64,000 bases of DNA, taken from CAYYWP01 sp050176585. GTDB taxonomy: Bacteria; Desulfobacterota; Binatia; HRBIN30; CADEER01. The stretch lies in contig JBFXHX010000009.1 of assembly GCA_050176585.1 (NCBI GenBank), positions 59,713 to 123,712 of the forward strand. The letters run 5' to 3'. Positions 19,486 to 27,935 of the stretch are shown one piece after another (position 1 is the stretch's first letter; each line of letters opens with the position of its first letter). Both the position numbers and the translations under genes were made by a program. Under the pieces are notes generated by a model, which did not search any database, was not told the DNA's origin, and worked only from the letters and a program-made list of their open reading frames with translations.

Positions 19486-19858
19486 ACGTCCGCACCGCCG
19501 CGAGATCCGTGACGTCGCCGGCCGTCATGCGCTCGAGCGGCGTCTGATCGCCGAAGGCCCGGTTGGGCCGCCGCAGCCACCCGTCCGCCTGCGCCGGGTG
19601 CGCGTAGATGATCTGCAGCGCCTTGTAGATCCCCGCCACGTACCCGATGCGGCGCATGACATCATCGGGCAATCGCCGGATGCGGGCGGCTTTCCATTCG
19701 TAGAACGTACGGAGCGCCGGAGAACCGAGGATGCTCCGCGCTTCGCGGTTGTCCGCTCCCCAGAGCTCCATGATGCGGAAGAACCCGAGCATCGCGTGGC
19801 GTTGGCGTTCGGCTGCGTCCGGCGCGGTCTTGGCCGCTGTGCGCCGCTCCGGTTTCAT
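19454..19858 (-). CDS. ParS/MbcA/Xre-type antitoxin of the RES toxin
   Basis: A 134-residue antitoxin whose C-terminal half (GYVAGIYKALQIIYAHPAQADGWLRRPNRAF, quoted in pieces: IYKALQIIY and WLRRPNRAF) is the toxin-binding domain of the MbcA/ParS/Xre family. The N-terminal helical half is a reduced Xre-like region that probably binds DNA for autoregulation. It precedes and overlaps the RES toxin gene by 32 bp on the minus strand, the standard module order. A palindromic site lies just upstream of the start codon. Confidence 0.92.
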   Translation of the reverse strand: MKPERRTAAKTAPDAAERQRHAMLGFFRIMELWGADNREARSILGSPALRTFYEWKAARIRRLPDDVMRRIGYVAGIYKALQIIYAHPAQADGWLRRPNRAFGDQTPLERMTAGDVTDLAAVRTYVDAARASWS

Positions 19859-19864
19859 GAGCGC

Positions 19865-19901
19865 AAGTTAGCACGCATTTTCACATTAGTGCAAATCTGC
19901 A
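19865..19901 (-). promoter_or_regulatory. Candidate promoter and operator of the RES/ParS module
   Basis: On the minus strand, a -35-like TTGCAC (19894-19889) and a -10-like TAACTT (19870-19865) are 18 bases apart. The dyad TGCA-AATC-TGCA (19890-19901) overlaps the -35 box, as expected for autorepression by the antitoxin. The -10 box lies so close to the start codon at 19858 that the transcript would be nearly leaderless, which lowers confidence. Confidence 0.35.
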
Positions 19902-20011
19902 TTCACGCGCCTCGCGTGCCCGCTCGCTCGGCTGCTCCGGAGAACGAACGCGCGTATCAGGGGGCAGGTCGACGGCCGAAGGGGCCAGGCACCCGGCCAG
20001 CCGCTCTCGGA

Positions 20012-20671
20012 TCACCACGGCAAGCGCATCCCGTTCGCGTGCCAGAACCCGCCGGACTCGGCGAGCGTGAGCGCGTCGATCCTCGCCAACAGACCTTCCA
20101 CCGCCTCCGCGACCGGGATACCGACCCCGCCATTCATCGCCGTCGCCACGGCTCCGGGGTGCAGCAGCGCAACCGCCACTCCCGCCGGCCGCAAGTCGTG
20201 CGCGAGGTTGACGCCGATCATGTTCACGGCGGCTTTCGAGGCGCGGTAGCCGTAGTTGGCGCCGCTCGCGTTGTCGCCGATGGAGCCGACGCGGCTGCTC
20301 ACGATGGCGACCTTCGCCCCGCGCCGTAAATTCGGTCGGAGCGCCGCGGTCACCCGCAGAGGCCCGAGCGCGTTCACCTCGTAGTGGCGCCGCATGCCGT
20401 CGAAGTCGAGCGTGTCCAACGTTTCCTGGGCGAAGACGCCGGCGTTGTTGATCAGCATATCCAACGGCAAGCCCGCCAGCGTTACGCCGAGTTGATGGAC
20501 GGCGGCGTCACTGGTGACGTCTACCCCTTCGATGACCCGGACCGGCAGCGCGGAAAGGGCAGCAGACGACGCGATACACGTGGCCACGACATCGTCGCCG
20601 CGCTGCGCGAGTTGGCGTGCCAACTCGAGGCCGATGCCGGTGTCGCTGCCGGTAATGAGCACGGTTGCCAT
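20012..20671 (-). CDS. Short-chain dehydrogenase/reductase
   Basis: A 219-residue NAD(P)-dependent oxidoreductase. The cofactor motif TGSDTGIGLELARQL opens the protein, NNAGVF follows, and the catalytic Tyr-Lys pair is in YGYRASKAAVNM. I choose the ATG at 20671 because the Rossmann strand begins directly after it (MATVLITGS); the longer frame upstream has no family similarity. The sequence is closest in style to the small C-factor/sniffer-like SDR group, whose substrates are mostly unknown. It is flanked by the toxin module and the NamZ-like gene, neither of which suggests a substrate. Confidence 0.92.
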   Translation of the reverse strand: MATVLITGSDTGIGLELARQLAQRGDDVVATCIASSAALSALPVRVIEGVDVTSDAAVHQLGVTLAGLPLDMLINNAGVFAQETLDTLDFDGMRRHYEVNALGPLRVTAALRPNLRRGAKVAIVSSRVGSIGDNASGANYGYRASKAAVNMIGVNLAHDLRPAGVAVALLHPGAVATAMNGGVGIPVAEAVEGLLARIDALTLAESGGFWHANGMRLPW

Positions 20672-20963
20672 GGGCGTTCCTCCCGCGGCCCACCATTGCC
20701 ACTCGGTAGCATCGGACTTCCGCGGCGGCCGCTGATCGCTGGTGCGCAAGCCGCGTAGCACTTCGCCCCGTTTGGTCCAACCGCGCACGAACGCAACCGC
20801 GCCCGTACGCAAAACGGGCGGCACCCGGGCGGTGAGCACTTACGGCTGCGAGCACTGGACTGCCACCTCCGGTGTCGCGGGCTCCCATGGCGGCCGCCAG
20901 GTCCTGGAGCCACCGTTGCGTACGGAAGCGCCAGACACCGGCCGCAGTCAGCGCAATTGCGCC

Positions 20964-22169
20964 TCAGCGATACAACAGCACCGCTTCGCGCTCCTCGCGC
21001 CATGCGGACTCATCGGCGGCGGCGACGTCATCCAGGTCGCCAGGGCCGGCAGCGGAATCGTCGACCCAGGTGCGCAGCAGCTCGCCGCCGTTGATCAGAT
21101 CGATAGCCAGGCGATCGCGCTCGTACTCGTATGGGAAATCCCGCCACAGCTCGTAGTCGGGGCGCAAGGTCCGGACGGCCTTGAACGCGAGGGCCATCAG
21201 CCGCCACGGCCGGAAGCCCGCATGGTCGTAGGCGGCATCCTCGACGTGAATCTGCACACCCGCACAGAGCTGGCCGACGTGCTTGTGAAAGGTCGGCTCG
21301 AACCAGCACGGGCGCAAGCGGCAGCCTGCGCACCACTCCGGCGCGATCTTCGCCATCTCTGCTAGGAGGCCGTGCGGGTCGAGATCCGGCGCGCCGAACA
21401 GCTCGAGCGGTCGGGTCGTGCCGCGCCCCTCCGAGAGCGTCGTGCCCTCCAGCATGACCGACCCAGGATAACAGCGGGCCATCCACAAATTGGCCGCGTT
21501 CGGGCTCGGATTGATCCAGGCGCGCGTGCCGAGCGGCCACCCGAAGCCCGGGCCCTGTGTAGGCTCCCACCCTTCCAGGCCGACGATGTCGCACTCGAGG
21601 TCCAAGCGCAGCGTACGGACGAACCAGCGCGCCAACTCGCCGAGCGTCAGGCCGTGCCGCATCGGGAGCGGTCCCGCGCCGACGAAGCTCTCCCAGCCGG
21701 CCTGCAGGCGCGCGCCCTCGACCGGGCGGCCCACGGGGTTCGGGCGATCCAGCACCCACACCGCCTTGCCCGCGCGCGCGGCCTCTTCGAGCACGTAGCG
21801 CAGCGTGGTGATGAACGTGTACACGCGCGTGCCGAGATCCTGCAGGTCGACCAGCAGCACATCGAAGTGCTCCATCATCGCGGCGGTCGGGCGGCGCACC
21901 TCGCCATACAAGCTGAATACCGGGAGGTGGTGCACTGGATCGCGAAAGTCGGCGGACTCGACCATGTTGTCCTGCTTGTCGCCGCGCAACCCGTGCTGCG
22001 GCCCGAACGCGGCCGTGATCTCGAGATCGCCCACGCCGGCGAGGGCATCGAGCGAATGCACGAGGTCGCGAGTGACGGAGGCCGGGTGCGCCAGCAGCGC
22101 GACGCGGCGTCCTACGAGCGGCCGGCGGAGTGCGCTGTCGGCGAGCAACCGGTCGATGCCGCACCGCAT
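20964..22169 (-). CDS. namZ: DUF1343 protein, exo-beta-N-acetylmuramidase NamZ-like
   Basis: A 401-residue DUF1343 protein. The characterised member NamZ removes terminal MurNAc residues from peptidoglycan fragments. Typical segments are VALLAHPASVTRDLVHSLDAL, FGPQHGLRGDKQDNM, VDLQDLGTRVYTFITTLRYVL, LDRPNPVGRPVEG, and LSEGRGTTRPLELFGAP. No signal peptide is apparent at the chosen start, so it may act in the cytoplasm or be exported by an unseen route. It overlaps no neighbour; the DOMON-like gene lies 10 bp upstream on the same strand, so co-transcription is likely. Confidence 0.9.
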   Translation of the reverse strand: MRCGIDRLLADSALRRPLVGRRVALLAHPASVTRDLVHSLDALAGVGDLEITAAFGPQHGLRGDKQDNMVESADFRDPVHHLPVFSLYGEVRRPTAAMMEHFDVLLVDLQDLGTRVYTFITTLRYVLEEAARAGKAVWVLDRPNPVGRPVEGARLQAGWESFVGAGPLPMRHGLTLGELARWFVRTLRLDLECDIVGLEGWEPTQGPGFGWPLGTRAWINPSPNAANLWMARCYPGSVMLEGTTLSEGRGTTRPLELFGAPDLDPHGLLAEMAKIAPEWCAGCRLRPCWFEPTFHKHVGQLCAGVQIHVEDAAYDHAGFRPWRLMALAFKAVRTLRPDYELWRDFPYEYERDRLAIDLINGGELLRTWVDDSAAGPGDLDDVAAADESAWREEREAVLLYR

Positions 22170-22179
22170 GGCTGCTCGC

Positions 22180-22746
22180 CTAGCACTCCACCCGTTCTGG
22201 CTCCACTACGAGCGCCCGCGCACCGGCATGATGAAAATCGGGCCGGCCGGGCACGTGCCGGAGCGCCCAGTACGAGCGCTCGCCGTCAGCCGCCTCGACT
22301 ACGGCGGAGAGGCCGATCCGCAGGGGCGCGCGCCCATATGCGGCCGAGAGCGATGCGAGCGCGATGTGTGCGTCCAGCTCCAGGCGGTCCCCGAACGCGC
22401 GCACTGCGATGCGCGGCGCGAGCGCCGGATCGCGCAGCATGCGGCCGGCGCGATACGAGTCGAAGGCGAACACCGCCCACTGGAGAGATGGCGCCAGATT
22501 GAGCTCGTGATACGCCGGCGCGTCGCCAGCGGAGATGAAGACCTCGAAACAGGTATGCCCCCAGAGGCCCTCGGTCATACCAGGCGGTCCTAGCGGCGGG
22601 ACCCGCAGCTCGCGCGGATCCGCGGACAGGCGGTAGCCGACACTTAGACCCTCCACTGAGCGGCGCACCTCGACTGCAATCTCGCGCACGGGCGCGGGGC
22701 GGGACGAGGGGTGACAGAGCAGCCGGATGGTGGACGGCTCGAGCAT
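22180..22746 (-). CDS. DOMON-like domain protein
   Basis: A 188-residue beta-sandwich protein of the DOMON-like/CBM9-like type. Recognisable features are VGYRLSADPRELRVPP, then LWGHTCFEVFISAGDAPAYHELNLAPS, the conserved Cys-Phe-Glu and Tyr-x-Glu residues seen in this family, and WALRHVPGRPDFHH. It has no obvious signal peptide. A slightly longer start at 22767 exists; I prefer 22746 because the sequence before it is not conserved in style. It is 10 bp upstream of the NamZ-like gene and may bind a related sugar ligand, which is inference from adjacency. Confidence 0.82.
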   Translation of the reverse strand: MLEPSTIRLLCHPSSRPAPVREIAVEVRRSVEGLSVGYRLSADPRELRVPPLGPPGMTEGLWGHTCFEVFISAGDAPAYHELNLAPSLQWAVFAFDSYRAGRMLRDPALAPRIAVRAFGDRLELDAHIALASLSAAYGRAPLRIGLSAVVEAADGERSYWALRHVPGRPDFHHAGARALVVEPERVEC

Positions 22747-22821
22747 GGGCAGCCTCGTACTCTGCACCCGGAGATCGCGGCACGAAAGCCCGCAGCGCTG
22801 GTCCGGGCCGACAACGAACCC

Positions 22822-23850
22822 TTACGCGAGCGGGCGGTCAGCGACCTTGATCAGCAGCTTGCCGACATTGCCGCCATCGAAAAGCATGTTGATCGCCGTC
22901 GGCGCCTGCTCCAGCCCGTCGATCACGGTGTCGCGATGCTTCAGCTTTCCCTCCAAGTGCCATTGCACGAGCTGAAAGACGGCGCTGGGGAACTCGCGAA
23001 TGAAGTCCGTGACAATGAAGCCCTGCGCCCGCAGCCGCTTCATCAAGATCAGATCGAAGCGCCCGCGCATGGGCTCGCCCGCGTTGTAGCCCGAGATGAG
23101 CCCGCACAACACGACGCGCCCGTGAAGGTTCATCAGCGACATGACCGTATCCATGATCTCGCCGCCGACGTTTTCGAAGTTGATGTCAACGCCGTTTGGG
23201 CAAGCCGCGCGGAGCCGCTCCTGCCAACCCGCTGCTCTGTAATCGATCGCCGCGTCGAACCCCAGCTCGTCGACCAGCCAACGGCACTTCTCCGCGCCAC
23301 CGGCGATGCCGACCGCGCGGCAGCTCTTGATCTTGGCGATCTGTCCAGCCACCGAACCGGTCGCCCCCGCCGCGGCTGAGATCACGACGGTCTCCCCTTC
23401 TTTGGGCTGGCCGATCTCGAGCAGTCCGAAATACGCGGTCAGTCCGGTCAAGCCGAGCACCCCCAGCAGCATTTGCGGCGGGACGTCGAGCCCCTTCGGC
23501 ACCGGCGTCAGCATGTTCGCATTGCCGGCATTGATCAGCACGTAGTCCTGCCAGCCGGTGAGCCCGCTCACGAGGTCGCCGACCGCGTAGCGAGGGGACT
23601 TGGACTCGACCACCTGGGCGAGTCCGATCCCGCGCATCACCTCGCCGAGCTGCACCGGCGGCATGTACTGCTCCACGTCGGCCATCCAGATGCGGTTGGT
23701 CGGATCGAGACTGAGGTAGAGCTGTCGCGCGACCGCTTCACCCGGGCCGGCCTTCGGCACCTCGGAGCGAACCAGCTCGAAGTCGCCGGGTTTGATGCGC
23801 CCCTCTGGGCGGGCTTTGAGGCGATACTGTCGGTTCACCGCGGTATCCAT
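22822..23850 (-). CDS. NADP-dependent medium-chain oxidoreductase, CurA/leukotriene B4 dehydrogenase-like
   Basis: A 342-residue zinc-free MDR enzyme reducing alpha,beta-unsaturated ketones or aldehydes with NADPH. The N-terminal catalytic domain contains LYLSLDPTNRIWM, and the cofactor domain holds LGLTGLTAYFGLLEIGQPKEG and VVISAAAGATGSVAGQIAKI with GGAEKC and DAAIDYR. INFENVGGEIMDTVMSLMN is diagnostic for this group. The ATG at 23850 matches the usual N-terminus (NRQYRLKARPEGR); a longer frame upstream is not conserved. It is probably monocistronic and serves in detoxification of reactive carbonyls, by family analogy. Confidence 0.94.
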   Translation of the reverse strand: MDTAVNRQYRLKARPEGRIKPGDFELVRSEVPKAGPGEAVARQLYLSLDPTNRIWMADVEQYMPPVQLGEVMRGIGLAQVVESKSPRYAVGDLVSGLTGWQDYVLINAGNANMLTPVPKGLDVPPQMLLGVLGLTGLTAYFGLLEIGQPKEGETVVISAAAGATGSVAGQIAKIKSCRAVGIAGGAEKCRWLVDELGFDAAIDYRAAGWQERLRAACPNGVDINFENVGGEIMDTVMSLMNLHGRVVLCGLISGYNAGEPMRGRFDLILMKRLRAQGFIVTDFIREFPSAVFQLVQWHLEGKLKHRDTVIDGLEQAPTAINMLFDGGNVGKLLIKVADRPLA

Positions 23851-24001
23851 GGCGGCCCTCCACTTTGTGGATAGCCCGGGGCTCCGGCCCACGCCAGTCG
23901 CGCTCGACACGCGAGTTGCCGAGCCGAGCGCGAACGCGCGCTGGAGTCTCGGCCTTTTCAACGCGGCGCAACTGAGACGCGAAGTAGGGAACAAGTTTGC
24001 T

Positions 24002-25495
24002 TCAGGTGCCGCAGAACGTTTTGTAACGAGCCGTAACCTCGCGGGGGGCTGGTTCCGCGTACCTTTCGAGGCCCGGGCGTTCCTCGGACGGCTGGGTGAT
24101 GACTGCCAACAGCCGTTCGAAAGGGCGCAGGTCGCCGTGCTCGGAGGCGGCGGCGAGCGCCTCCTCGACGCGGTGATTGCGGGGAATATACAGCGGGTTC
24201 ACGCGGTGCATGGCGGCGCGCCGCTCGGCGCGGTCGCGTCCGTCGCGCTCCGTGCGCTGTCGCCAGCGCTCGAGCCATGCTGTGAGCGCCGCCGTATTAT
24301 CGAACAGCGCGGCCAGCGGCTGCGGGTCGCCAGCGGCGGCCTCGGCGAGATGGCGCCAGGCGAGCGTGAAGTCGACGCGCTGCGCGGCGAGCAGCGCCAG
24401 CCAGTCGTTCGCGAGTGCCTCGTCGCCAGTATCGACACCGGAAAGGCCGAGCTTGGCGCGTATTCCCTCCAGCCAGCGAGCCGCGTAGCGGTTGGGGAAC
24501 GCGTCGATGATCTCGGTCGCTCGCGTCACCGCGTGCGCGGCCGATGCCGGGTCGATCAGCGGCAGCAACGTCTCGGCGAAGCGCGCCAGATTCCAGCGCG
24601 CGATCGACGGCTGGTTGCCGTAAGCGTAGCGCCCGTGCATGTCGATGGAGCTGAACACCGCTGCGGGATCGTACGCTTCCATAAATGCGCAGGGGCCGTA
24701 GTCGATGGTTTCGCCGGAGACCGTCATGTTGTCGGTGTTCATGACCCCATGGATGAAGCCGACGAGCATCCACTGCGCGATCAATGCCGCCTGCCGCGAC
24801 GCGACCCGGTCCAGGAGCTGGAAGTAGCGATCGGCATCGGTGGCGAGATCGGGATCGTGGCGGGCGATCACGTATTCCGCCAGGGCGCGCACCTGGTCCT
24901 GAGCGCCACGCGCGGCGAAGAACTGGAAGGTCCCGACGCGCACGTGGCTGGCGGCGACACGCGTGAGCAAGGCGCCGGGCAACGGCCGATCGCGCCACAC
25001 CACCTCGCCGGTGCGAACCGCCGCCAGTGCACGCGTGGTCGGGATGCCGAGCGCGTGCATGGCCTCGCCGATGACGTATTCACGCAGCACCGGTCCGACC
25101 GCGGCCTTGCCGTCGCCGCCGCGCGAGAACGGCGTCCGGCCGGAGCCCTTGAGGGCAATGTCGCGCCGCCGGCCGTGCCGGTCGACCACCTCGCCGAGGA
25201 GCACGGCGCGGCCGTCGCCGAGCTGGGAGACGAAGCCGCCGAACTGGTGTCCGGCGTACGCCTGCGCGATGGGTGCGGCTCCGGGCGGGACGACGTTGCC
25301 GGCGAAGATGGCTGCGGCACGCTCGCCATCGAGCGCCGCGAGGTCGAGCCCGAGCTCGGCGGCGAGGGCGTGGTTGAGCTGCAGGAGCTCGGGCGCCGGC
25401 ACCGCCGCCGGCGTCACCGGCGCATAGAAGCCGGCCAGGTCGCGGGCGTACGTGTTGTCGAAGGAGAAGAGCTGTTCCTGCGGTCCGGTGGACAT
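24002..25495 (-). CDS. selO: Protein adenylyltransferase SelO
   Basis: A 497-residue pseudokinase-fold enzyme that transfers AMP to Ser, Thr or Tyr of target proteins, linked in bacteria to oxidative stress. Diagnostic segments are FAGNVVPPGAAPIAQAYAGHQFGGF, GRAVLLGEV, KGSGRTPFSRGGDGKAAVGP, and the active-site part MLVGFIHGVMNTDNMTVSGE with YGPCAFMEAYDP. Bacterial SelO ends in an ordinary residue rather than selenocysteine; here the tail is FCGT, with a cysteine near the end. The ATG at 25495 is chosen over a frame 72 bases longer because family similarity starts at LFSFDNTYA. Confidence 0.95.
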   Translation of the reverse strand: MSTGPQEQLFSFDNTYARDLAGFYAPVTPAAVPAPELLQLNHALAAELGLDLAALDGERAAAIFAGNVVPPGAAPIAQAYAGHQFGGFVSQLGDGRAVLLGEVVDRHGRRRDIALKGSGRTPFSRGGDGKAAVGPVLREYVIGEAMHALGIPTTRALAAVRTGEVVWRDRPLPGALLTRVAASHVRVGTFQFFAARGAQDQVRALAEYVIARHDPDLATDADRYFQLLDRVASRQAALIAQWMLVGFIHGVMNTDNMTVSGETIDYGPCAFMEAYDPAAVFSSIDMHGRYAYGNQPSIARWNLARFAETLLPLIDPASAAHAVTRATEIIDAFPNRYAARWLEGIRAKLGLSGVDTGDEALANDWLALLAAQRVDFTLAWRHLAEAAAGDPQPLAALFDNTAALTAWLERWRQRTERDGRDRAERRAAMHRVNPLYIPRNHRVEEALAAASEHGDLRPFERLLAVITQPSEERPGLERYAEPAPREVTARYKTFCGT

Positions 25496-25929
25496 GCAGC
25501 GGAATCGAACGCAACGAGCTGGTGCAACGATTCCACGCTGGTGCTGCCGCGGCAAGACGGCCGGCAACGGAGCGACGCAGGCAGCGCCGCGTCAGCGCCC
25601 GACCTGATGCAGACTGTCCTCCACAGTGGCCGGCCTTACTGTCCGCGAGGAACTCGGTGTGCGCGCGCACCTTACCGGCACGGCCCACCGGTCAGGAGCG
25701 TCACCATACAGCTCGTGTCCGCGGCGCTGATCACGGTGTCCGCGTTCACATGACAGGCACCGCGTCCCGGGCATTCCGCAGGTGCGGGCCGATGACCGCA
25801 CCCGCGCCGGCGCTCCACTCGAGGAGGCGCCGCTGTGTACCTACTTCGCGGGTATCACCCACGGATATGAGCGTTACAACGGCAAATGTGCGTGGCCGTC
25901 AGCGGGCCGTGTCGTCCAGCTCGAGACAG
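25496..25929. other. Intergenic region without recognised gene
   Basis: This 434-bp stretch lies between the SelO start and the 3' end of the sulfotransferase gene. Short reading frames on both strands have no recognisable domain. I see no clear hairpin or repeat. Confidence 0.45.
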
Positions 25930-26928
25930 CTACGAACCCCGCTTTTCCCCGGCCGTCGCCAGCAGGTCATCGCGGCCGTAGCGCTGCTCCACGTCGTCCC
26001 GCAGCCACGGCGCATGGCCGGCGACCGCGTCCCACACCGCGGCTTCTTCCTCGCGCGCGGCGGTCGCCGGGGCACGCGTGTTCGGTTTGTGCACCACCGC
26101 GGAGATCTCGCGATGCCGGGTGAGCAACGGCGGCAGGTCGACCTCGTCATCCAACAGCCCCAGCGCCTCGGCGACGCGCAGGAAGCGCGCGCTGTCATGC
26201 AGCTCCTCGGCCGTGACGTCGATCGCAATTCCCCCCGCGCGCGCGAGGAGCTCCGCGTACGCGCGCTGCCGTCGCTCGATTTCGAGCGCGTACCAGAAGC
26301 AGAGCTGGTAATCGCTGGCGGCCGACCAGTTCGGCAGCGGCAGCACGCCGGGGTCGTTGGGGTGCACGTGAATCTTGAGGCCGAGCTTCGTGCGGCCGGG
26401 GATCTTGCCGCGCGTGAGCCAACTGAGCGCCACGCGCCGCGGATGGCGGCGCAACATCACGACCCGGGGGACGATCCCGAGATCGAGCGCGGCTTCGACG
26501 AAGCCCTTGCAAAAGAGGTGGCTGACCTCCGCGTAGCGGGGCGTCGACACCGCCGCGATGGCGGGCAGCTTGTACTCGAGCCAGAACCGCCGGGCCAATT
26601 CGGGCGCATGCTGCACCTGGCGCAGAAAGTAACCGAAATGGGGCGCGGGCTCGTGAAGGCTGGTGGTGTACGGAAACAGCGCGAGCAAGCGGGCGAGATA
26701 GGTCGTACCCGTGCGCCCGGCGGTGATGGTGAATATGAGCGTCTTCCCGCGCGCCGCTTGCAGCGCGGCCATGCCTTGCGCCGGCCTGTGGTAGCGCGCG
26801 ATGCGCCGAACACGGCGCCGTTGGTTCAGCAAGAAGAGCCGCTCGCGCACGAACGCGGCGAACGGCGCGAGCGCATGCGGGCGCTGCAGCACGGGGCGGC
26901 GCAACCGATCTTCGCCCGACGGATCCAT
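25930..26928 (-). CDS. Sulfotransferase family protein
   Basis: A 332-residue protein with the PAPS-binding 5'-phosphosulfate loop near residue 65 (TLIFTITAGRTGTTYLARLL) and a second segment PRVVMLRRHPRRVALSWLTRG matching the 3'-phosphate-binding region. It would transfer sulfate from PAPS to a small molecule or glycan. I choose the ATG at 26928; a longer frame reaching 27108 overlaps the control region of the next gene and is unlikely. The gene stands alone, divergent from the exported OB-like protein at 27239, and the acceptor cannot be deduced. Confidence 0.83.
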   Translation of the reverse strand: MDPSGEDRLRRPVLQRPHALAPFAAFVRERLFLLNQRRRVRRIARYHRPAQGMAALQAARGKTLIFTITAGRTGTTYLARLLALFPYTTSLHEPAPHFGYFLRQVQHAPELARRFWLEYKLPAIAAVSTPRYAEVSHLFCKGFVEAALDLGIVPRVVMLRRHPRRVALSWLTRGKIPGRTKLGLKIHVHPNDPGVLPLPNWSAASDYQLCFWYALEIERRQRAYAELLARAGGIAIDVTAEELHDSARFLRVAEALGLLDDEVDLPPLLTRHREISAVVHKPNTRAPATAAREEEAAVWDAVAGHAPWLRDDVEQRYGRDDLLATAGEKRGS

Positions 26929-27088
26929 GGACCGCGACTCTTCTGCGCCGCCGGATGAGGAGTCAAGCAGGGCCCGCGCAGCAAAATGCACTCTCGGGCA
27001 GCCGCTGCACTGGGCAGCAGCACAGAAGGGCTGCAACGCACTGACGAGTGGAGCGGCGCGCCAGCACAGAATGAATCCCGCCGCCTGC

Positions 27089-27100
27089 CGTAACCTTTGC
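27089..27100 (+). promoter_or_regulatory. Upstream box CGTAACCTTTGC, shared with two other paralogs
   Basis: This 12-base element lies 150 bp before the start codon at 27239 and 78 bp before the sigma-54-like -24 element. Near-identical boxes lie 147 and 156 bp before the paralogs at 52924 and 53840. Position and conservation suggest an activator-binding site. Confidence 0.5.
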
Positions 27101-27164
27101 GTGCGCACAGTAAATTCTTCTCAGGGCGGGAAGCGGCGGCGAGAGGACGCGCTTTGGGTTTCGC

Positions 27165-27181
27165 TTGGCACGCGAGTCGCA
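27165..27181 (+). promoter_or_regulatory. Candidate sigma-54 promoter (TTGGCACGCGAGTCGCA)
   Basis: The GG at 27167-27168 and GC at 27179-27180 are exactly ten bases apart, the invariant sigma-54 spacing, and the -24 half TTGGCACG is a consensus match. The -12 GC is 59 bp before the ATG at 27239, giving a short leader that contains the inverted repeat at 27205. The same element precedes both paralogs. Confidence 0.6.
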
Positions 27182-27204
27182 CTGCGTTGTTCCCCCAAAA
27201 CAAC

Positions 27205-27219
27205 GCCGGTTTGACCGGC
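27205..27219. promoter_or_regulatory. Inverted repeat GCCGG-TTTGA-CCGGC before the ribosome-binding site
   Basis: Five-base perfect arms with a 5-base loop end seven bases before the AAAGGAG ribosome-binding site. The same repeat precedes both paralogous genes, with 4-base loops. It could be an RNA hairpin tuning translation or mRNA stability, or a repressor site in the leader. Confidence 0.55.
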
Positions 27220-27238
27220 GAGCGAAAGGAGAATTCGC

Positions 27239-27886
27239 ATGCGAAAGCTCGCGTTTGTTATTGGCGGTGGCGCGTTGTGTCTAATGGCCACCGCCGGGTG
27301 GGTAAACGCACAGACGACCGCGCCGAGCGATACTGGTCGTCAGGGTAAGATGGACGAGGGCCGCGATCCGGGCGTCTTTCATACCGAATCGGGACGCGCG
27401 GGTCGGATCGACTCGGATCATCCCGCGCAACCGCCGGAGGCGTACGAAGGCCGGCCGTCGGGCGACCTCGACGCGAGCGCTGGGAGCCCACCGACGGGGG
27501 AGATCTTGCGGCCGAAAGACGTCGCAAGCAGCCCGGATACGTACTACGGCAGCACGATCAACGTCGGTGCACCGGTAGAAGAGGTGTACACGCCGCGCAC
27601 CTTCAGCCTGGACAATCACAGCGGCGGAGTTGACCGCGACGTGCTGGTGATCGCGCCCCGCGAAACCGTCGTGTCGGACGGTCAGCCGGTCGTGGTACGC
27701 GGCAAATTGGTCCGCTTCGACCCCGACCAGATCAAGAAGGAGTACAGCTGGTTCTCGATGAGTCCCGACCTCGCGGAGCGCTACAACCGCGGCCCCCTGA
27801 TCATCGCGGAGTCCGTTCGCACCTTGGACGGGACCGAGCTGATGCCGACCACCGCGGGTGACGCGCCGGCGCAGCCGGGCCGCTGA
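27239..27886 (+). CDS. Exported OB-fold-like protein, paralog 1 of 3
   Basis: A 215-residue exported protein with a signal peptide (residues 1-24, ending WVNAQ). After a polar, Gly/Asp/Pro-rich region of about 60 residues absent from the other copies, the conserved core runs from about 90 to 200: YYGSTINVGAPVEEVYTPRTFSL, DVLVIAPRETVVSDGQPVVVRGKLVRFD, IIAESVRT. This strand-rich pattern resembles OB-fold stress proteins, but I do not recognise a named family. It ends with ELMPTTAGDAP plus a short tail, shared with the paralogs at 52924 and 53840. A sigma-54-like promoter, an upstream box and an inverted repeat precede it; a perfect hairpin follows it. Likely inducible and envelope-located (inference). 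Confidence 0.82.
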   Translation: MRKLAFVIGGGALCLMATAGWVNAQTTAPSDTGRQGKMDEGRDPGVFHTESGRAGRIDSDHPAQPPEAYEGRPSGDLDASAGSPPTGEILRPKDVASSPDTYYGSTINVGAPVEEVYTPRTFSLDNHSGGVDRDVLVIAPRETVVSDGQPVVVRGKLVRFDPDQIKKEYSWFSMSPDLAERYNRGPLIIAESVRTLDGTELMPTTAGDAPAQPGR

Positions 27887-27906
27887 TCCACTGACCCATT
27901 CCTACC

Positions 27907-27935
27907 GCGGCACGGCGCATTCAGCGCCGTGCCGC
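27907..27935 (+). terminator. Perfect 12-bp stem hairpin after the exported OB-like gene
   Basis: Arms GCGGCACGGCGC and GCGCCGTGCCGC flank a 5-base loop, 20 bp after the stop codon. There is no strong T-run, so it may act with Rho or as a 3' stabiliser. Confidence 0.7.

Noticed and set aside
23792..25753. 653-codon plus-strand frame opposite the SelO gene
   Set aside because: SelO on the minus strand has complete family motifs; the opposing frame has none.
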